In this document: piece after piece, positions 40,189-50,422 of the stretch | Layout: each line of letters starts with the position of its first letter | How positions within the stretch are numbered: position 1 is the stretch's first letter | NCBI GenBank assembly: GCA_022376465.1 | Contig: JACDTU010000023.1 | Coordinates: 248,001-312,000, forward strand | Length of the DNA: 64,000 nucleotides | Origin: Cubamyces lactineus | Lineage: Eukaryota; Basidiomycota; Agaricomycetes; Polyporales; Polyporaceae | Direction: 5' to 3' | Position numbers and translations under genes: made by a program | Notes under the pieces: model-generated | Databases searched by the model: none | Told to the model about the DNA's origin: nothing | The model's input: only the letters and a program-made list of their open reading frames with translations

Positions 40189-41481
40189 ATGGTCAACACT
40201 CGCACTCATCTCACTGGTCGCCGCTTCTCTGAGGCTTCCAGACGCAACATTCCCCGTCCCCCCAACTTCATCCGCGAACGGAGGACGGTTTTCTACAACC
40301 ACCTCCCTCGACACACTGTCTCGGCCAACGACGAAGGCACCCTCGCCGACCGCATCGGCTGGGTCATTGTCCACCCCGACCTCTACAGTCACGTAGAGGC
40401 TCGAATTTCTCATCTCCCTGAGGTCAAGGACCTCATCGACGTCTACCGCTCTCTCGCCAGGGCTGCTCCGTCCTACGGAGTTCTTGTCAACTATAACAAG
40501 AGGACGTCGGCGCCCAAGTCGGAGAAGAAGAAGGTCGATCAGGTTGCGAACGAGGCTTACCAGGCGGTGATCCAAGGAGCAGAGAAGGTACTCTCGATGC
40601 TCGCTAACCCCCAGATCGCGGGGGCTCTCTCGGATCTCATGCCCCTCCGCAACCAACACGGTACTCATAACTGGGGACATATTTTCTGGCCGCAACGTCT
40701 CGATGACTACCCGGAGTCTATCGAGGTAGATGAGGATGAAGACGCGGACGTGAGTTCAGTCGGAGGATGGTCAGTTCCCTCAACTGACCCATGGAAGATT
40801 GCTACTCCAGACCCCGAGGAAGAAGCCGTCAAGTGGGGACAAACCTCTGAGGAGTCCACCCCCTCTTTGGTTTCATCTCCCTCGGATTCACCTTACTCCG
40901 AGGTGGAATCGTTCGACTTTCTCCCGGAGCTTGAGCATCTCGAGCTCAGTACGGTTGACGAGGTCGACGAGCTCCTTGAGGAGGAGTTCCACGAAGCCCT
41001 GAAGGTCGCGGTTAGGGCACCCTCTCCTCCTCCTCCCCCACCAGCGACTCTCACTAAGAACGCTGAAGAACCTCGCGGACGCTGCGGTTTCTTTCGAGGA
41101 ACCGGAGAAGATCGACTTGGCTATGTCAATTCCAACGGCGACATCTTCGTGGTCCCCAACAATCCTTTCGGCATCTCCGTCACTCGGATCATGGTCGCAT
41201 ACCATCTGCGATGGCCGGAAGCTTCTGTCAGGACCACAATGGCAGCCTCTCTCCTTATCGACGACGTCATCGCTCGTCGAGGAAATTTCCCTGCCTTCAA
41301 GATCGAGGCCGAACGCACCCCGACGACTTATCGCCAGGCTATAGGCATGTCGGCGGCAGAATCGGCGCAGTGGGATTGTATTCGGGCAGTAGGTAACGTG
41401 TCTGACCTCGTCCAGACCTCTTTGGACGTCTTCCGTCCTGAGGTCGTCGAGCGTAACCAGAACATTATCGTGCATGCCTAA
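40189..41481 (+). CDS. Gypsy-B ORF4: extra gene downstream of pol, function unknown
   Basis: 430 residues from ATG 40189, 67 bp after pol and in the sense direction. N-terminal basic segment (MVNTRTHLTGRR), a charged helical part (about 60-140), an acidic Ser/Glu region (180-290) and a run of eight prolines; a compact C-terminal part with NPFGISVTRIM and LDVFRPEVVERN. No signal peptide, membrane segment or fusion peptide, so it is not an envelope gene. The C-terminal motif survives in the 2.4-kb arms next to a related LTR, so the gene is an old component of this lineage. How it is expressed is unclear. Confidence 0.8.
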   Translation: MVNTRTHLTGRRFSEASRRNIPRPPNFIRERRTVFYNHLPRHTVSANDEGTLADRIGWVIVHPDLYSHVEARISHLPEVKDLIDVYRSLARAAPSYGVLVNYNKRTSAPKSEKKKVDQVANEAYQAVIQGAEKVLSMLANPQIAGALSDLMPLRNQHGTHNWGHIFWPQRLDDYPESIEVDEDEDADVSSVGGWSVPSTDPWKIATPDPEEEAVKWGQTSEESTPSLVSSPSDSPYSEVESFDFLPELEHLELSTVDEVDELLEEEFHEALKVAVRAPSPPPPPPATLTKNAEEPRGRCGFFRGTGEDRLGYVNSNGDIFVVPNNPFGISVTRIMVAYHLRWPEASVRTTMAASLLIDDVIARRGNFPAFKIEAERTPTTYRQAIGMSAAESAQWDCIRAVGNVSDLVQTSLDVFRPEVVERNQNIIVHA

Positions 41482-41515
41482 GGTCGAGGACGACCTTCAG
41501 CGGAGGGGGAGCTAA

Positions 41516-42056
41516 TGTTACAAATGTACGATAGGCGTCTTACGAACTGTACGATTTGGTATGGTCTCTACTTCCGTCTCTGTACTATATGAATATGGCG
41601 GACTCTAGGATTCTAGCTACGGTTCTTAAAGACAGGAATGGTCTCGTATTATCTAGGACTCTCTAGGACTTTCTATGCACAGTTACTGCTGCACAGTGCA
41701 CAGTTACTTCCGCGCAGTGCACAGGCGCTTCTGCACAGTCCACAGCAGCACTGCCACAGTGTTACTAGGTTCGACTAGCACTGACTACTACGCACCAGAA
41801 AGTCCATGTACACGCTAGAACATTCCGTCTACAGGCCTGCATACATGTATATAAGAGGCGACGCCATAGAGCGACCCTCAGCTTTCAGTCTCTTCGCGAA
41901 ATACGACTTTGGTTGCTCGTTACCTCGCTTTCACTGCAAATACTACTACGCGCTTATCTTCGACAAGCTAGGGCTAGTAGCTGAATAGATACAAGCTCTC
42001 TATTCATTGACGTCTTAAGGCTTGATAGTTTAAGAGTCACGCTCGAAAGCGTAACA
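41516..42056 (+). repeat. Gypsy-B 3' LTR (541 bp)
   Basis: Matches 33159-33699 almost base for base, followed directly by the target duplication TCCGC. Confidence 0.95.
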
Positions 42057-42061
42057 TCCGC

Positions 42062-42560
42062 ATGTCGCCAAAGTTGAGTCGGTGGACACGAACATGGTGG
42101 AGAAAATGGAGGGTAAGGTGTGCACAGAGGAAAGGCGTGTTGGGCACCGTGCACGGCAACGATATATGATCTGCTGCTCGAATTTCTACCTGCGCTGGAC
42201 ACTCTTCTGTAACCAGTACTGAGTTCATAGTTGTAAAACATTGTGCTACCTCTCATTTACCTATGCATGCAATCACCTCAGCACCTACATACTTCTGTGT
42301 CTGCCTGAAAGCGATCGATTTTTGATTATGACCCTGAATGCTCGTAGCGCTGGTCCCCCCCTTATCTCCATAGAGCGCCTTGGTACGTCTGCCTAGGGTA
42401 CTGAACACTGCGCACCCTCGCCCAAGGAATAAGAGGTTGTGGCTGGCCATATTGTAATAAGTGTTAGCTCTACGTCTCTAGATTGCACAAGCAAATCACA
42501 ATGAGACCTCTCCTGGAAGAATCGGACCCGGGGCGGCGCCGCCCGCCCGTTCTAAAGCAA
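42062..42560. other. No gene recognised
   Basis: Non-repetitive sequence between Gypsy-B and the GTCTTA palindrome. Confidence 0.5.
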
Positions 42561-42743
42561 GTCTCTTATAGCGTCTTAAGATGCGTCTTATAGCGTCTTA
42601 TTAAGACGTCTTAAGACACATCTTAAGACACTATAAGAGATGTCTTACTAGGTAGGTTGCTTAAAATAAGATGCTATATAAGATGTGTCTTAAGACGTCT
42701 TAATAAGACGCTATAAGACGCATCTTAAGACGCTATAAGAGAC
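42561..42743. repeat. Perfect 65-bp-arm palindrome of GTCTTA motifs
   Basis: Arms 42561-42625 and 42679-42743 are exact reverse complements with a 53-bp loop. They are built from GTCTTAAGAC-type palindromes and GCGTCTTATA words. The right end coincides with the inner end of the right arm of the large inverted repeat. Confidence 0.85.
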
Positions 42744-44207
42744 ATTCTAAGACACTCTAAGACGCGGTAATAAGACGTCTTAAGACACTCTAAGACACAG
42801 TTTTAAGACACTTTAAGACACATTTTATAGGGTCTGATTAGCTCAGTAGTAGACCCACCAGGCTATAGCAAAGTAGAGATACCAGTATCAAGAGCTCATG
42901 TATTGCATTGGGACTATGTATATACATATATTAGGTCCTATCTAATCTATCTAAGGCGTCCATATGGGCGGTGTTACCTGTGGGAATGAAGGAGAGGTGA
43001 GAGAAAGAAGGGAGTAGGGGAGCAGGCAGGGGTCAGTGTCCCGGGATAACCGGTGGACGCCTCGAGATAAAAGCGGTACCGCCAGAAAGCTGCTAAACGC
43101 AGCTTTCTGACGGTATAGCTTGCGTCCCGGGGCGTGCAGAACTGCAGTCGCTACAGGGGAGAGAAGGGGGAAGTGGCTGGGCCACTAATACCCCTTCCCT
43201 ACACTGCATCGACGCCTTTCTGGACGCGAAAGTGGATCATTTATACTGTAGAAATAGTCAGCTATTAATCAAGCCCTCTTTTACACGGAAAGGACGAGAA
43301 TTGAGCGAGTTATGAGCCTAGGGAGCCAAGCTGGCCTGGCCCTCCAGGAGACCATGGCGCAGCTCAACTCCCTGTGGCCCATTCCCTCTCGGCAAGAGCG
43401 CGTTAGAAAGCCTTTTATAAGAGCTCTGCGGGGATGTCAGAACCGTAGTGAGGCGTTGCGAAACGGTCGAGATACAGGGAAGAGAAGGTGGGGTGTGGCT
43501 GAGCCATGCCCTGCCTCCCCTGCCCTGTATCTCGTGCGCATCCCTTGTGGCGCTATATTTCCTGTGTAGTAGATGTAGCTATGGTTGATATTAGCCCAGA
43601 ACCGTGTGTATCCACCGAGTCCTGGGTGAGATATGCAAAATATGGTGAGGTCCTCTCCTATTTGGAGAGGACATCGCCTATCTCGCCCAATACTGGGCCG
43701 TTCCCTCTCGTCAGGGGCTCATTCAAAAGCCCCTGACAATACGGACTTGGGGATATAAACTGTTTTACGAGGCGACAGAAAGCGACCGAGATATCGGTCA
43801 TTCTCTGTCGCCTAGTGCCCAAATCTCCGGCTACTGTAGAGTAATCAGTAACATACCTTTCAGCAATCGCTTTCAATCTCCTGATAGTGCCTGTGAACAC
43901 GGTCAGAATGCGCCTATTTGTGCGCGGATTGGAGCAGCACAGAGCCCGGGGTGGGGGTGCCAAGTGAGCCAGTGAGGAGGTCAAGCAGGAGGCACTACCA
44001 AATGCGGTAGTGGCGGGAGGAGAAAAAAGCGCCAGTGGGTGGGGGTGGCGGGGCAGCGGGAAGCACTGATAAGATGGGGCAGAAGCCTTATCAGTGAGGA
44101 GATAAGGCCGGGGAGCTGATAACAACTCTCCCTGGCCTAGCTTGCCCAATAAGGCAGCTACCAGGCCTTTGCTCAGAGCTTCGTAACACGTCACAAGCAC
44201 AAATGGT

Positions 44208-44390
44208 TTGTATTGTAACGGCGTCATGGCTGATTACCGGTTTGTTACAATATTCGGGTACAACAGCTGCTGTACGCTGTGGGACCGTATTCAGGTAGTG
44301 GGTAACGAAGCTGATCTCATCAACATCTCTTTGGACGTTTATCGCCCAGAGGTTGTTGAGAGAAACTCTAACGCTATATTGGACCTCTGA
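44208..44390 (+). pseudogene. ORF4-family C-terminal remnant (right arm)
   Basis: Inverted duplicate of 31149-31331, ending 35 bp before the LTR as in Gypsy-B. It shows that a Gypsy-C-type element also had ORF4 between pol and the 3' LTR. Confidence 0.65.
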
Positions 44391-44424
44391 GGTCGAGGAC
44401 AACCTTCAGCTGAGGGGGAGCTGA

Positions 44425-45148
44425 TGTTATGAATGTACAATAGGCTGTTTACGAACTTTACCATTAGTCATGGACTTGTGCTACGTTCTCTGTACGATAC
44501 GGATATGGCAAGCTCTAGGATTTTAGCTATGGTTCTTTAGGACAGAAACGTTCTTGTCTCAGCTAGGACTTTCTAGCACTTACTCTATACTTACCATATA
44601 GGGGTGCACAGTCGCTTCTGCGTAGCCGCCAGCAGTGCACAGCAGCACTGCCACAGTGGTACTAGGTTCATCTAGTGCTGACTACTGTTACGACGGTGCA
44701 TGACACGGCCACTGTTACGGTTACGTCTTGGTCTCGTGACTTGTCCTATGCTTATGTATCGTGCTTACGCTCTGGAGGCCGAGCCTGCTGCGGCTTACTC
44801 ATGTGTTGTATACTTAGCTCCATTCTCCCATACCACGTCAGTGCCACATCAGTTATTCTCACGATTCGTCACCCCTATTCCCATGTACAGTCAGCCCCAG
44901 CTATACTTAGCCATACTGAACATTCGCTTACCAATCCAATCTATTATTAGTCTCGGCCATGTATATATAAGCCGAGGATCTTCTTTGAAGAACCTCAGCT
45001 CGATCTGGTTATCTATTGCCTATTCACTGAACCCCGACTCGCCTCTTCTCAGAAGATCTCTGATCCCTGACTCGCCTCTTCGTTACCCTTCGAGGCGACG
45101 TGACCCCTAGCTCAGCCACCGCGTGACCAATCTAGGCTTGTCATAACA
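44425..45148 (+). repeat. Gypsy-C LTR (724 bp)
   Basis: TGTTATGAATG...CTTGTCATAACA. TATATATAA at 44962 is 35 bp upstream of AGCTCGATCT (44997-45006), which pairs with AGATTGAGCT (45151-45160) just after the LTR with one G.U. It thus works as the 5' LTR of Gypsy-C and as the 3' LTR of the fragment on its left. Confidence 0.85.
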
Positions 45149-45150
45149 TT

Positions 45151-45160
45151 AGATTGAGCT
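45151..45160 (+). other. Gypsy-C self-primer binding site
   Basis: AGATTGAGCT, two bases inside the LTR, pairs over 10 bp (one wobble) with the predicted transcript start at 44997-45006. Position and spacing are as in Gypsy-B. Confidence 0.65.
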
Positions 45161-45267
45161 CACGAATCGCCGTCAATCTACTCAGATTCAGACGACACCG
45201 ATCAGTGCAGCTCTGTAAATAGAGTGCGCCTGAACCTGACGAAACGGAAGAACAGCCGACAGTTTAC

Positions 45268-46695
45268 TTGGCGAACAAGGAGACCAAGCTAGTATACTAC
45301 GGAAAAGACCAAGTTTACTGGGAGGACAAATTGTGGCACTTCGCTCCCCACCCACTCACCTGGCAAGAGTGCCTCCGAATCTCCCCTGAATACCGTGCCA
45401 AGTACTACGAACTAGCTGAAGAAGAACTCCTGGAGGAACCAGCGGCACCCGCGGAGACAGAAACCCGAACAGAACCGAACTCGCTGCCGACATCCCCAGT
45501 CAACTTTACCACTCCACGAACTTCTCGAGCAGAAGTAACAAGCAGCAGCGAATCAGAAGACACCTCTCAGCAAGGCGAGAGCTCGACAGAAGAATCGGAA
45601 GAACCGATCGCCGCACCAGAAACCGAGGAAGATACCTCAGACAAATCAGAAGACATGGCTGAACAAGGGTAGCAAGAACCTCAGGCAGTTGCTCCTGCAC
45701 CACTCGAACCGCGATATGAGTGGACCCCCAAAATGAAACTGAAGATGCCCCCGGAGTTTGAGGGGAAATGAGGAGAGGTCGTTGAATGGCTGCAGAAATG
45801 CATGCTGTACCTCTCTATCAACGAAGCAGCCTACAACACCGATCAGAAGAAGATCATCTTCTGCCTCATGCTGATGAATGGAGGGACATCCGGAGCATGG
45901 GCGAGGTCATTTATCAAAGACATACACATACAAGCACAAGTGGAGAGACAGGGACCTGGAACCACTATAAACTGGGGCACATGGCAGGACTCCGCCAGAC
46001 AACTCACCAAAGCATATGACAACATTGATGCTCAGGCCAGTGCCAGAGTACTGTTACAAAGTGTCCGCCAGGGCAAACGACCAGTGGAGGAGTACATCAC
46101 TGAGTTCAAATCCCTGATTTCGCGTTGTGGCATCACTGACTATCGCATCATTGCCAATTTCTTCTACGAAGAGTTGAATAGGTCACTGCGCGAGAAGATC
46201 TTTGGAATGTACCCCATGCCAAATGACACGAACACCCTCTATATGAGAGCCGCGACGCTGGAGCAGCAATGGTTGCTCAGCAAGACATACGATGGGAAGG
46301 GAAAGACCACGTACAACCCTACCTACAAGCCACGTCAACACAAGATGTGCGAACGAGACCCTGACGCCATGGACGTCGACTGAATGCTCCCCAAAGAATG
46401 CGAGAAGCACTACAAGGAAGGACGGTGCTTCAATTGCCATCATGTTGGACACTTGGCATGACAATGCCTCCTCAAGCAAGGGAAGAACGGAGACCGAAAA
46501 GGGAAAACGAAAGCCCGAATCACGGAGGTAGCCGAAGAAGAGGACAGCAATGATGATTCCAAGTCCACTTCCACCCGAGCATCTAACTCCTCTAAGAAGC
46601 TCATTGCTGCACGCATCCGCCTCACCTTCAAGGACCTCGATGACAAAGAAGATTGCAAAGACGTAGTATCCAACCTCCTGGACGAGGGTTTTTGA
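45268..46695 (+). pseudogene. Gypsy-C Gag, four in-frame stops
   Basis: One frame without indels, broken at TAG 45670, TGA 45769, TGA 46381 and TGA 46459, ending at TGA 46693-46695. It holds a Ser/Glu-rich N-terminal part, a gag capsid region (FKSLISRCGITDY, FYEELNRSLREKIFG) and a zinc knuckle CFNCHHVGHLA*QC with a stop where Gypsy-B has Arg. There is no ATG from the predicted transcript start (44997) to 45655; the start given is the TTG at 45268. Confidence 0.82.
46686..46692 (+). promoter_or_regulatory. -1 frameshift site, Gypsy-C
   Basis: G GGT TTT directly before the gag stop TGA, as in Gypsy-B, although the surrounding sequences have diverged. Confidence 0.6.
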
Positions 46696-48547
46696 GGAAC
46701 CGGCGTGCATTGACGTCACAACCGTGAACAACAATCTGTAATGTCATAGTAGTGCAGACTTCAAAGCAGTCTATGAGAATACCGCTATTTATTCATACGG
46801 ATCGAAGTGTCGAAACGAAAGCCCTAATTGACACAGGAACTGGAGAAACCTTCATGGACTACCGATTTGCGAAGGAGCAGAACTTAAAACTCACGGAATC
46901 GAAGAAACCCATTTGAGTCTTCAATATGGACGGAACCCGAAACGAGGCAGGCGACATCAAAAAGTGCGCTTCAATCGAGGTCAAAGCAGGAGGACACCGA
47001 CACATTATCTGATTCCTCATCACATCGCTGGGAAAAGAACCAATCATCCTAGGACTACCCTGGCTTCAATGGGTCAATGCGAACATCAACTTCACGGCAG
47101 GAACACTGCATATCGACCCTGACAAGGTAGTCAAGACAGTTGTTGAACATCTCAGAGAGATGTGGTTCCTGGATCAAGATCCATTCACGGGACGACCCAG
47201 ATAAATAGTAGATGAAGAAGACCCAACAAGCAAAACAGAATCAGAAGAAGACAAAGACCGAGAACCCCTATATGAAGATATCAGACGAGTTACCACCTCA
47301 GATGTCAAGCTGGAAGAGGAACCAGATGATCAGGAACTTTTGATCGCATACCTACGAGACGAAATGGACAGAACGACCCATCCACACGTGGTTAAATGGC
47401 ATGGAGACGCTTCTAGACCAGGAGGCCCATTGACCGGTGAACATCAACACAATGACGACACACACATAGGACCAGGACCCAGCATCGGACGAATTCAAAG
47501 AGCACCAACAGGAATACACTTTGCAATAGCCAACAATGTTTGGATACGAGCGAAGATCAACCCTGCCATGGCAATGGCACAGCAACAACAGGCGCAGGAG
47601 AAGCCGAAGACGTTCAAAGAGATGCTACCAGCAGCATACCAGGAATTTGCCAGCATTTTCAAAAAGAAAGCCTCAGAACGGTTTCCACCTGCCAGACCAT
47701 GGGATCTCGCTATTGAACTGAAGGAAGGCTTCGTACCAAAGGACTTCAAGCGATACCAGTTAACGCCCAAAGAACTGGAGGCCGAAGAAGAATTCGTGCG
47801 AGAGAACTTGCGGAAAGGATACATCAGAACCTCAAAGTCCCCTATGTCGTCACCATTCTTCTTCGTAGGGAAGAAAGATGGGTCACTGCGACCGTGCCAA
47901 GACTATTGCTACCTGAACGAAGGGACCATTCCGAACAAGTATCCACTATCGCTGATCCCAGAGTTAATTGACAAACTTCAAGGGGCCCAAATATTTTCGA
48001 AGTTGGACCTGCAATCTGGATACAACAACATATGAATCAAGGATGACGACCAATGGAAAGCGGTGTTCCAAACCAGCTCTGGACTATACGAGCCTATGGT
48101 CATGTTCTTCGGCCTCCGCAACTCACCAGCCGCCTTTCAAGCCATGATGAACTCCATATTCAAAGACATGATCGATGAAGGATGGGTGGTAATTTACATG
48201 GACGACATCCTCATATTCTCAGAAAATGAAGAAACTCATTGACGATGAACACTCCGAGTACTGGAACAATTACGAGAACACGACCTTTACCTCAAGCTGG
48301 AGAAATGCACTTCTAATGCAGAAAAAGTGGAATACATAGGAATGATCATTCGAGGAAACAGTGTTACAATGGACCCGGTCAAGCTGAAAGGGATCCTGGA
48401 ATGGCTGGAACCAACAACTGTAAAAGACGTCCGATCATTCCTAGGTTTTGGGAACTTCTATCGACGATTCATCAACCACTTCTCCGAGATCACACAGCCG
48501 CTGAACGCACTCACCAAGAAGAACACCAGTTGGGACTGGACCGCAGA
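46692..48547 (+). pseudogene. Gypsy-C Pol, truncated after RT, seven in-frame stops
   Basis: In the -1 frame relative to gag. Protease (ALIDTGTGET), RT (FFVGKKDGSLRPCQDY, FFGLRNSPAAFQ, intact YMDD) and the start of the connection region (FLGFGNFYRRF). Stops: TGA 46725, 46914, 47010, 48033, 48240, 48246 and TAA 47202; 48033 and 48240/48246 align with Arg in Gypsy-B. RNase H, integrase and chromodomain are gone: an LTR begins at 48548. Confidence 0.85.
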
Positions 48548-48802
48548 TGTTACAAATGTATGATAGGTTGTTTACAAACTTAACAATTAGTCATGGACTT
48601 GTGCTACGTTATCTGTACAATACGGATATGGTGAGCTCTAGGATTGTAGCTATGGTTCTTTAGAACAGGAACGTTCTTGTCTTAGCTAGAACTTTCAAGC
48701 ACTTACCCTATACTTACCATATAGGGGTGCACAGTCGCTTCTGTGCAGCTGCCTGCAGTGCACAGCAGCACTGCCACAGTGTGTTATGCTTTCAAGTGTG
48801 AC
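48548..48802 (+). repeat. Gypsy-C-like 3' LTR fragment
   Basis: TGTTACAAATGTATGATAGG and the following 250 bp align with the start of LTR 44425-45148 at roughly 85% by eye. Cut at 48802 by a Gypsy-A LTR. Confidence 0.8.
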
Positions 48803-49102
48803 TGTTAGGACCGTGCCGTCCGGGGGTACAACTCCGGTGGTCGGGACTTGGACGGAGTTCGGGGTCGGAGTATGACCGGAGGTCGGACTAGCACTGTTGT
48901 GAGGACTTTCGCGAAACTATCAGTAACGCATGGGTTCCGACTCGGTGTCCTCTATTTGCGGACTTCGGAGTACGGACTTGACGTGACAGAGGTCAGACTT
49001 GGGGACGGGGTTGGGTTGAAGGGGTTGGTAGGAAGGGAACGAAGGATGGTCGGACTAGGGGGTCGGGATTGAGTGTCGGAGTACGGGCTAGAAGTCCAGT
49101 AA
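48803..49102 (-). repeat. Gypsy-A LTR fragment
   Basis: TGTTAGGACCGTGCCGTCC and the next 280 bp match the first part of 17607-18299 until CCAGTAATG, where the Copia-2 LTR begins. Confidence 0.85.
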
Positions 49103-49400
49103 TGTTGAGCAGGGCTTGTTACGCAGTGGAAAGCCCCACTAGCTCACTTACCTGTAGAGCTCTGAATAGAGGCACACGTAGGGATTGAAGGTTAAGAGCG
49201 ACTTGTTGTACTGCTCCTACAGAGCAGCCTTATATACATGTACACGGAGGCTATGATGTAATACTGTATAGTACGATGTCATACTATGTAGTACCTCAGC
49301 CACAGTATCCGGAACTTTCTCCAGGAGACTGGTAGCCTCGTGTCCATTCCCGCTTACTAGCCTGCTATTAGTCAGCGCCTAATGCGCGTCTAGTTCAACA
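49103..49400 (-). repeat. Copia-2 3' LTR (about 298 bp)
   Basis: Plus-strand edges are TGTTGAGC and GTTCAACA. Next inside is CTCCCCCTCG, whose complement CGAGGGGGAG is the polypurine tract, as in Copia-1. The left boundary is inferred from the TG and from the end of the Gypsy-A LTR match. No matching 5' LTR was found. Confidence 0.7.
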
Positions 49401-49459
49401 CTCCCCCTCGCTAAGCACCACGGTAGTGTGCGCGAGCGCGCAGGCTGAATGTAGCGGAT

Positions 49460-49718
49460 TTAGGCCGAGTCATAGAACTCAAGGCCAAGTTGCCCTCTGA
49501 ACTTGGTGAACTTGACATGTCCCAGGTTCTTGGTGAAGAGGTCAGCTGGATTATCCGAGCCGTCGACAAAGAACACCTCCACCTGCTTATTCTCGATGTA
49601 CTCTCGAATAGCATGGTAGCGAATGTCGATGTGTTTCGACCGGCTCTCAGTCACAGGGTTCGAGCTCATAAAGAGCGATCCCTGGCTGTCTCCCGCAATT
49701 GGGATGGGAGCTAGCTCG
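49460..49718 (-). pseudogene. Copia-2 Pol, RNase H end (separated part)
   Basis: The last 86 or so codons of the Copia-2 polyprotein: SQGSLFMSS, KHIDIRYHAIRE and NPADLFTKNL are the C-terminal RNase H motifs of Copia. It continues in frame from 58034 when Gypsy-A2 (49719-58033) and one copy of GCTCG are taken out. Stop TAA at 49462-49460. Confidence 0.88.
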
Positions 49719-50391
49719 TGTTACGCTCCGTGCTGTAACCCCGAAGTCCGATCCCCGAACCCCCGTACTCCGCTCCTTACCCCGCACTACGTACTCCGCT
49801 TCCCCGTACTCCGCTCTTCCGTACCCCGTACCCCCGGCTCCGTTCTCCGTACTCCGCACTTCGTACTCCGTACTTCGGACTTCCCCCCGACCCCATGACT
49901 TACATGTCTCAGATAACCCCTCATGGCGCTACCTACATGAGGCTTCTGCTTACTGAGCTATCTACGTTATCTTACCCTTGGCAAGTTACTTCGTACTTTC
50001 GTTCTCCTCTTTCCTATCACGTACATCTCTTATTGTTTCTATCGGGTTTCTGACTTAGTATAAATACTGCCCCGGAATGTAGTAGCTACTCAGTTCGGAA
50101 ATCTCGTTAACCTTGAACACTCGCCTTTTTGGACTTCCAGTCCGTACTCTGACACTCACCCCCGACCCCCTAGTCCGACCAACCTTCGTTCCCAAGTCCG
50201 ACCTCCGTCCTGTCAAGTCCAAACTCCGTAGTCCGCAAATAGAGGACACCGAGTCGGAACCCGTGCGTTACCAATAGTTTCGCGAAAGTCCTCACCCCAG
50301 TGCTAGTCCGACCTCCGGTCGTACTCCGACCCCGAACTCCGTCCAAGCCCCGACCACCGGAGTTATACCCCCGGATGGCACGGACCTAACA
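49719..50391 (+). repeat. Gypsy-A2 5' LTR (673 bp)
   Basis: TGTTACGCTCC...CGGACCTAACA. TATAAAT at 50059-50065, with AGTTCGGAAAT 33 bp further (50092-50102). The CGG-rich array appears here as CCG repeats at about 49760-49880. Confidence 0.94.
50059..50102 (+). promoter_or_regulatory. Gypsy-A2 TATA box and self-primer sequence
   Basis: TATAAAT precedes AGTTCGGAAAT by the usual TATA-to-start distance. These 11 bases are the exact reverse complement of 50394-50404, the same length as the Tf1 self-primer. Confidence 0.75.
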
Positions 50392-50393
50392 GT

Positions 50394-50404
50394 ATTTCCG
50401 AACT
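50394..50404 (+). other. Gypsy-A2 self-primer binding site
   Basis: ATTTCCGAACT, two bases inside the LTR, pairs perfectly over 11 bp with 50092-50102. Confidence 0.75.
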
Positions 50405-50422
50405 CACCGGGTTTCACTCAAT

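Larger units (their letters stand above)
33159..42056 (+). mobile_element. Gypsy-B, complete young chromovirus (8.9 kb)
   Basis: LTRs of 541 bp (33159-33699 and 41516-42056) are nearly identical, and TCCGC is duplicated on both sides (33154-33158 and 42057-42061). Order: 5' LTR, self-primer site, ATG-free ORF, gag, pol by -1 frameshift, fourth ORF, polypurine tract (GGAGGGGGAGC, 41502-41512), 3' LTR. All frames are intact, so the element is a candidate for current activity. It sits between the two inverted arms. Confidence 0.95.
42742..45148 (+). repeat. Right arm of the 2.4-kb inverted repeat
   Basis: Mirror of 30391-32797. It contains GTCTTA-rich DNA, the hairpin series, the ORF4-family tail (44220-44390), a polypurine tract (44411-44424, GAGGGGGAGCTGA) and the LTR 44425-45148. 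Unlike the left arm it is followed by retrotransposon internal sequence (Gypsy-C). Confidence 0.92.

Noticed and set aside
40189..41481. Envelope gene making Gypsy-B an errantivirus-like element
   Set aside because: No signal peptide, transmembrane segment or furin-type site in the protein.
45268..48547. TGA read as a sense codon (recoding) in Gypsy-C
   Set aside because: The alignable TGAs fall on Arg, and neighbouring intact elements use TGA as a stop; CGA-to-TGA decay explains them.
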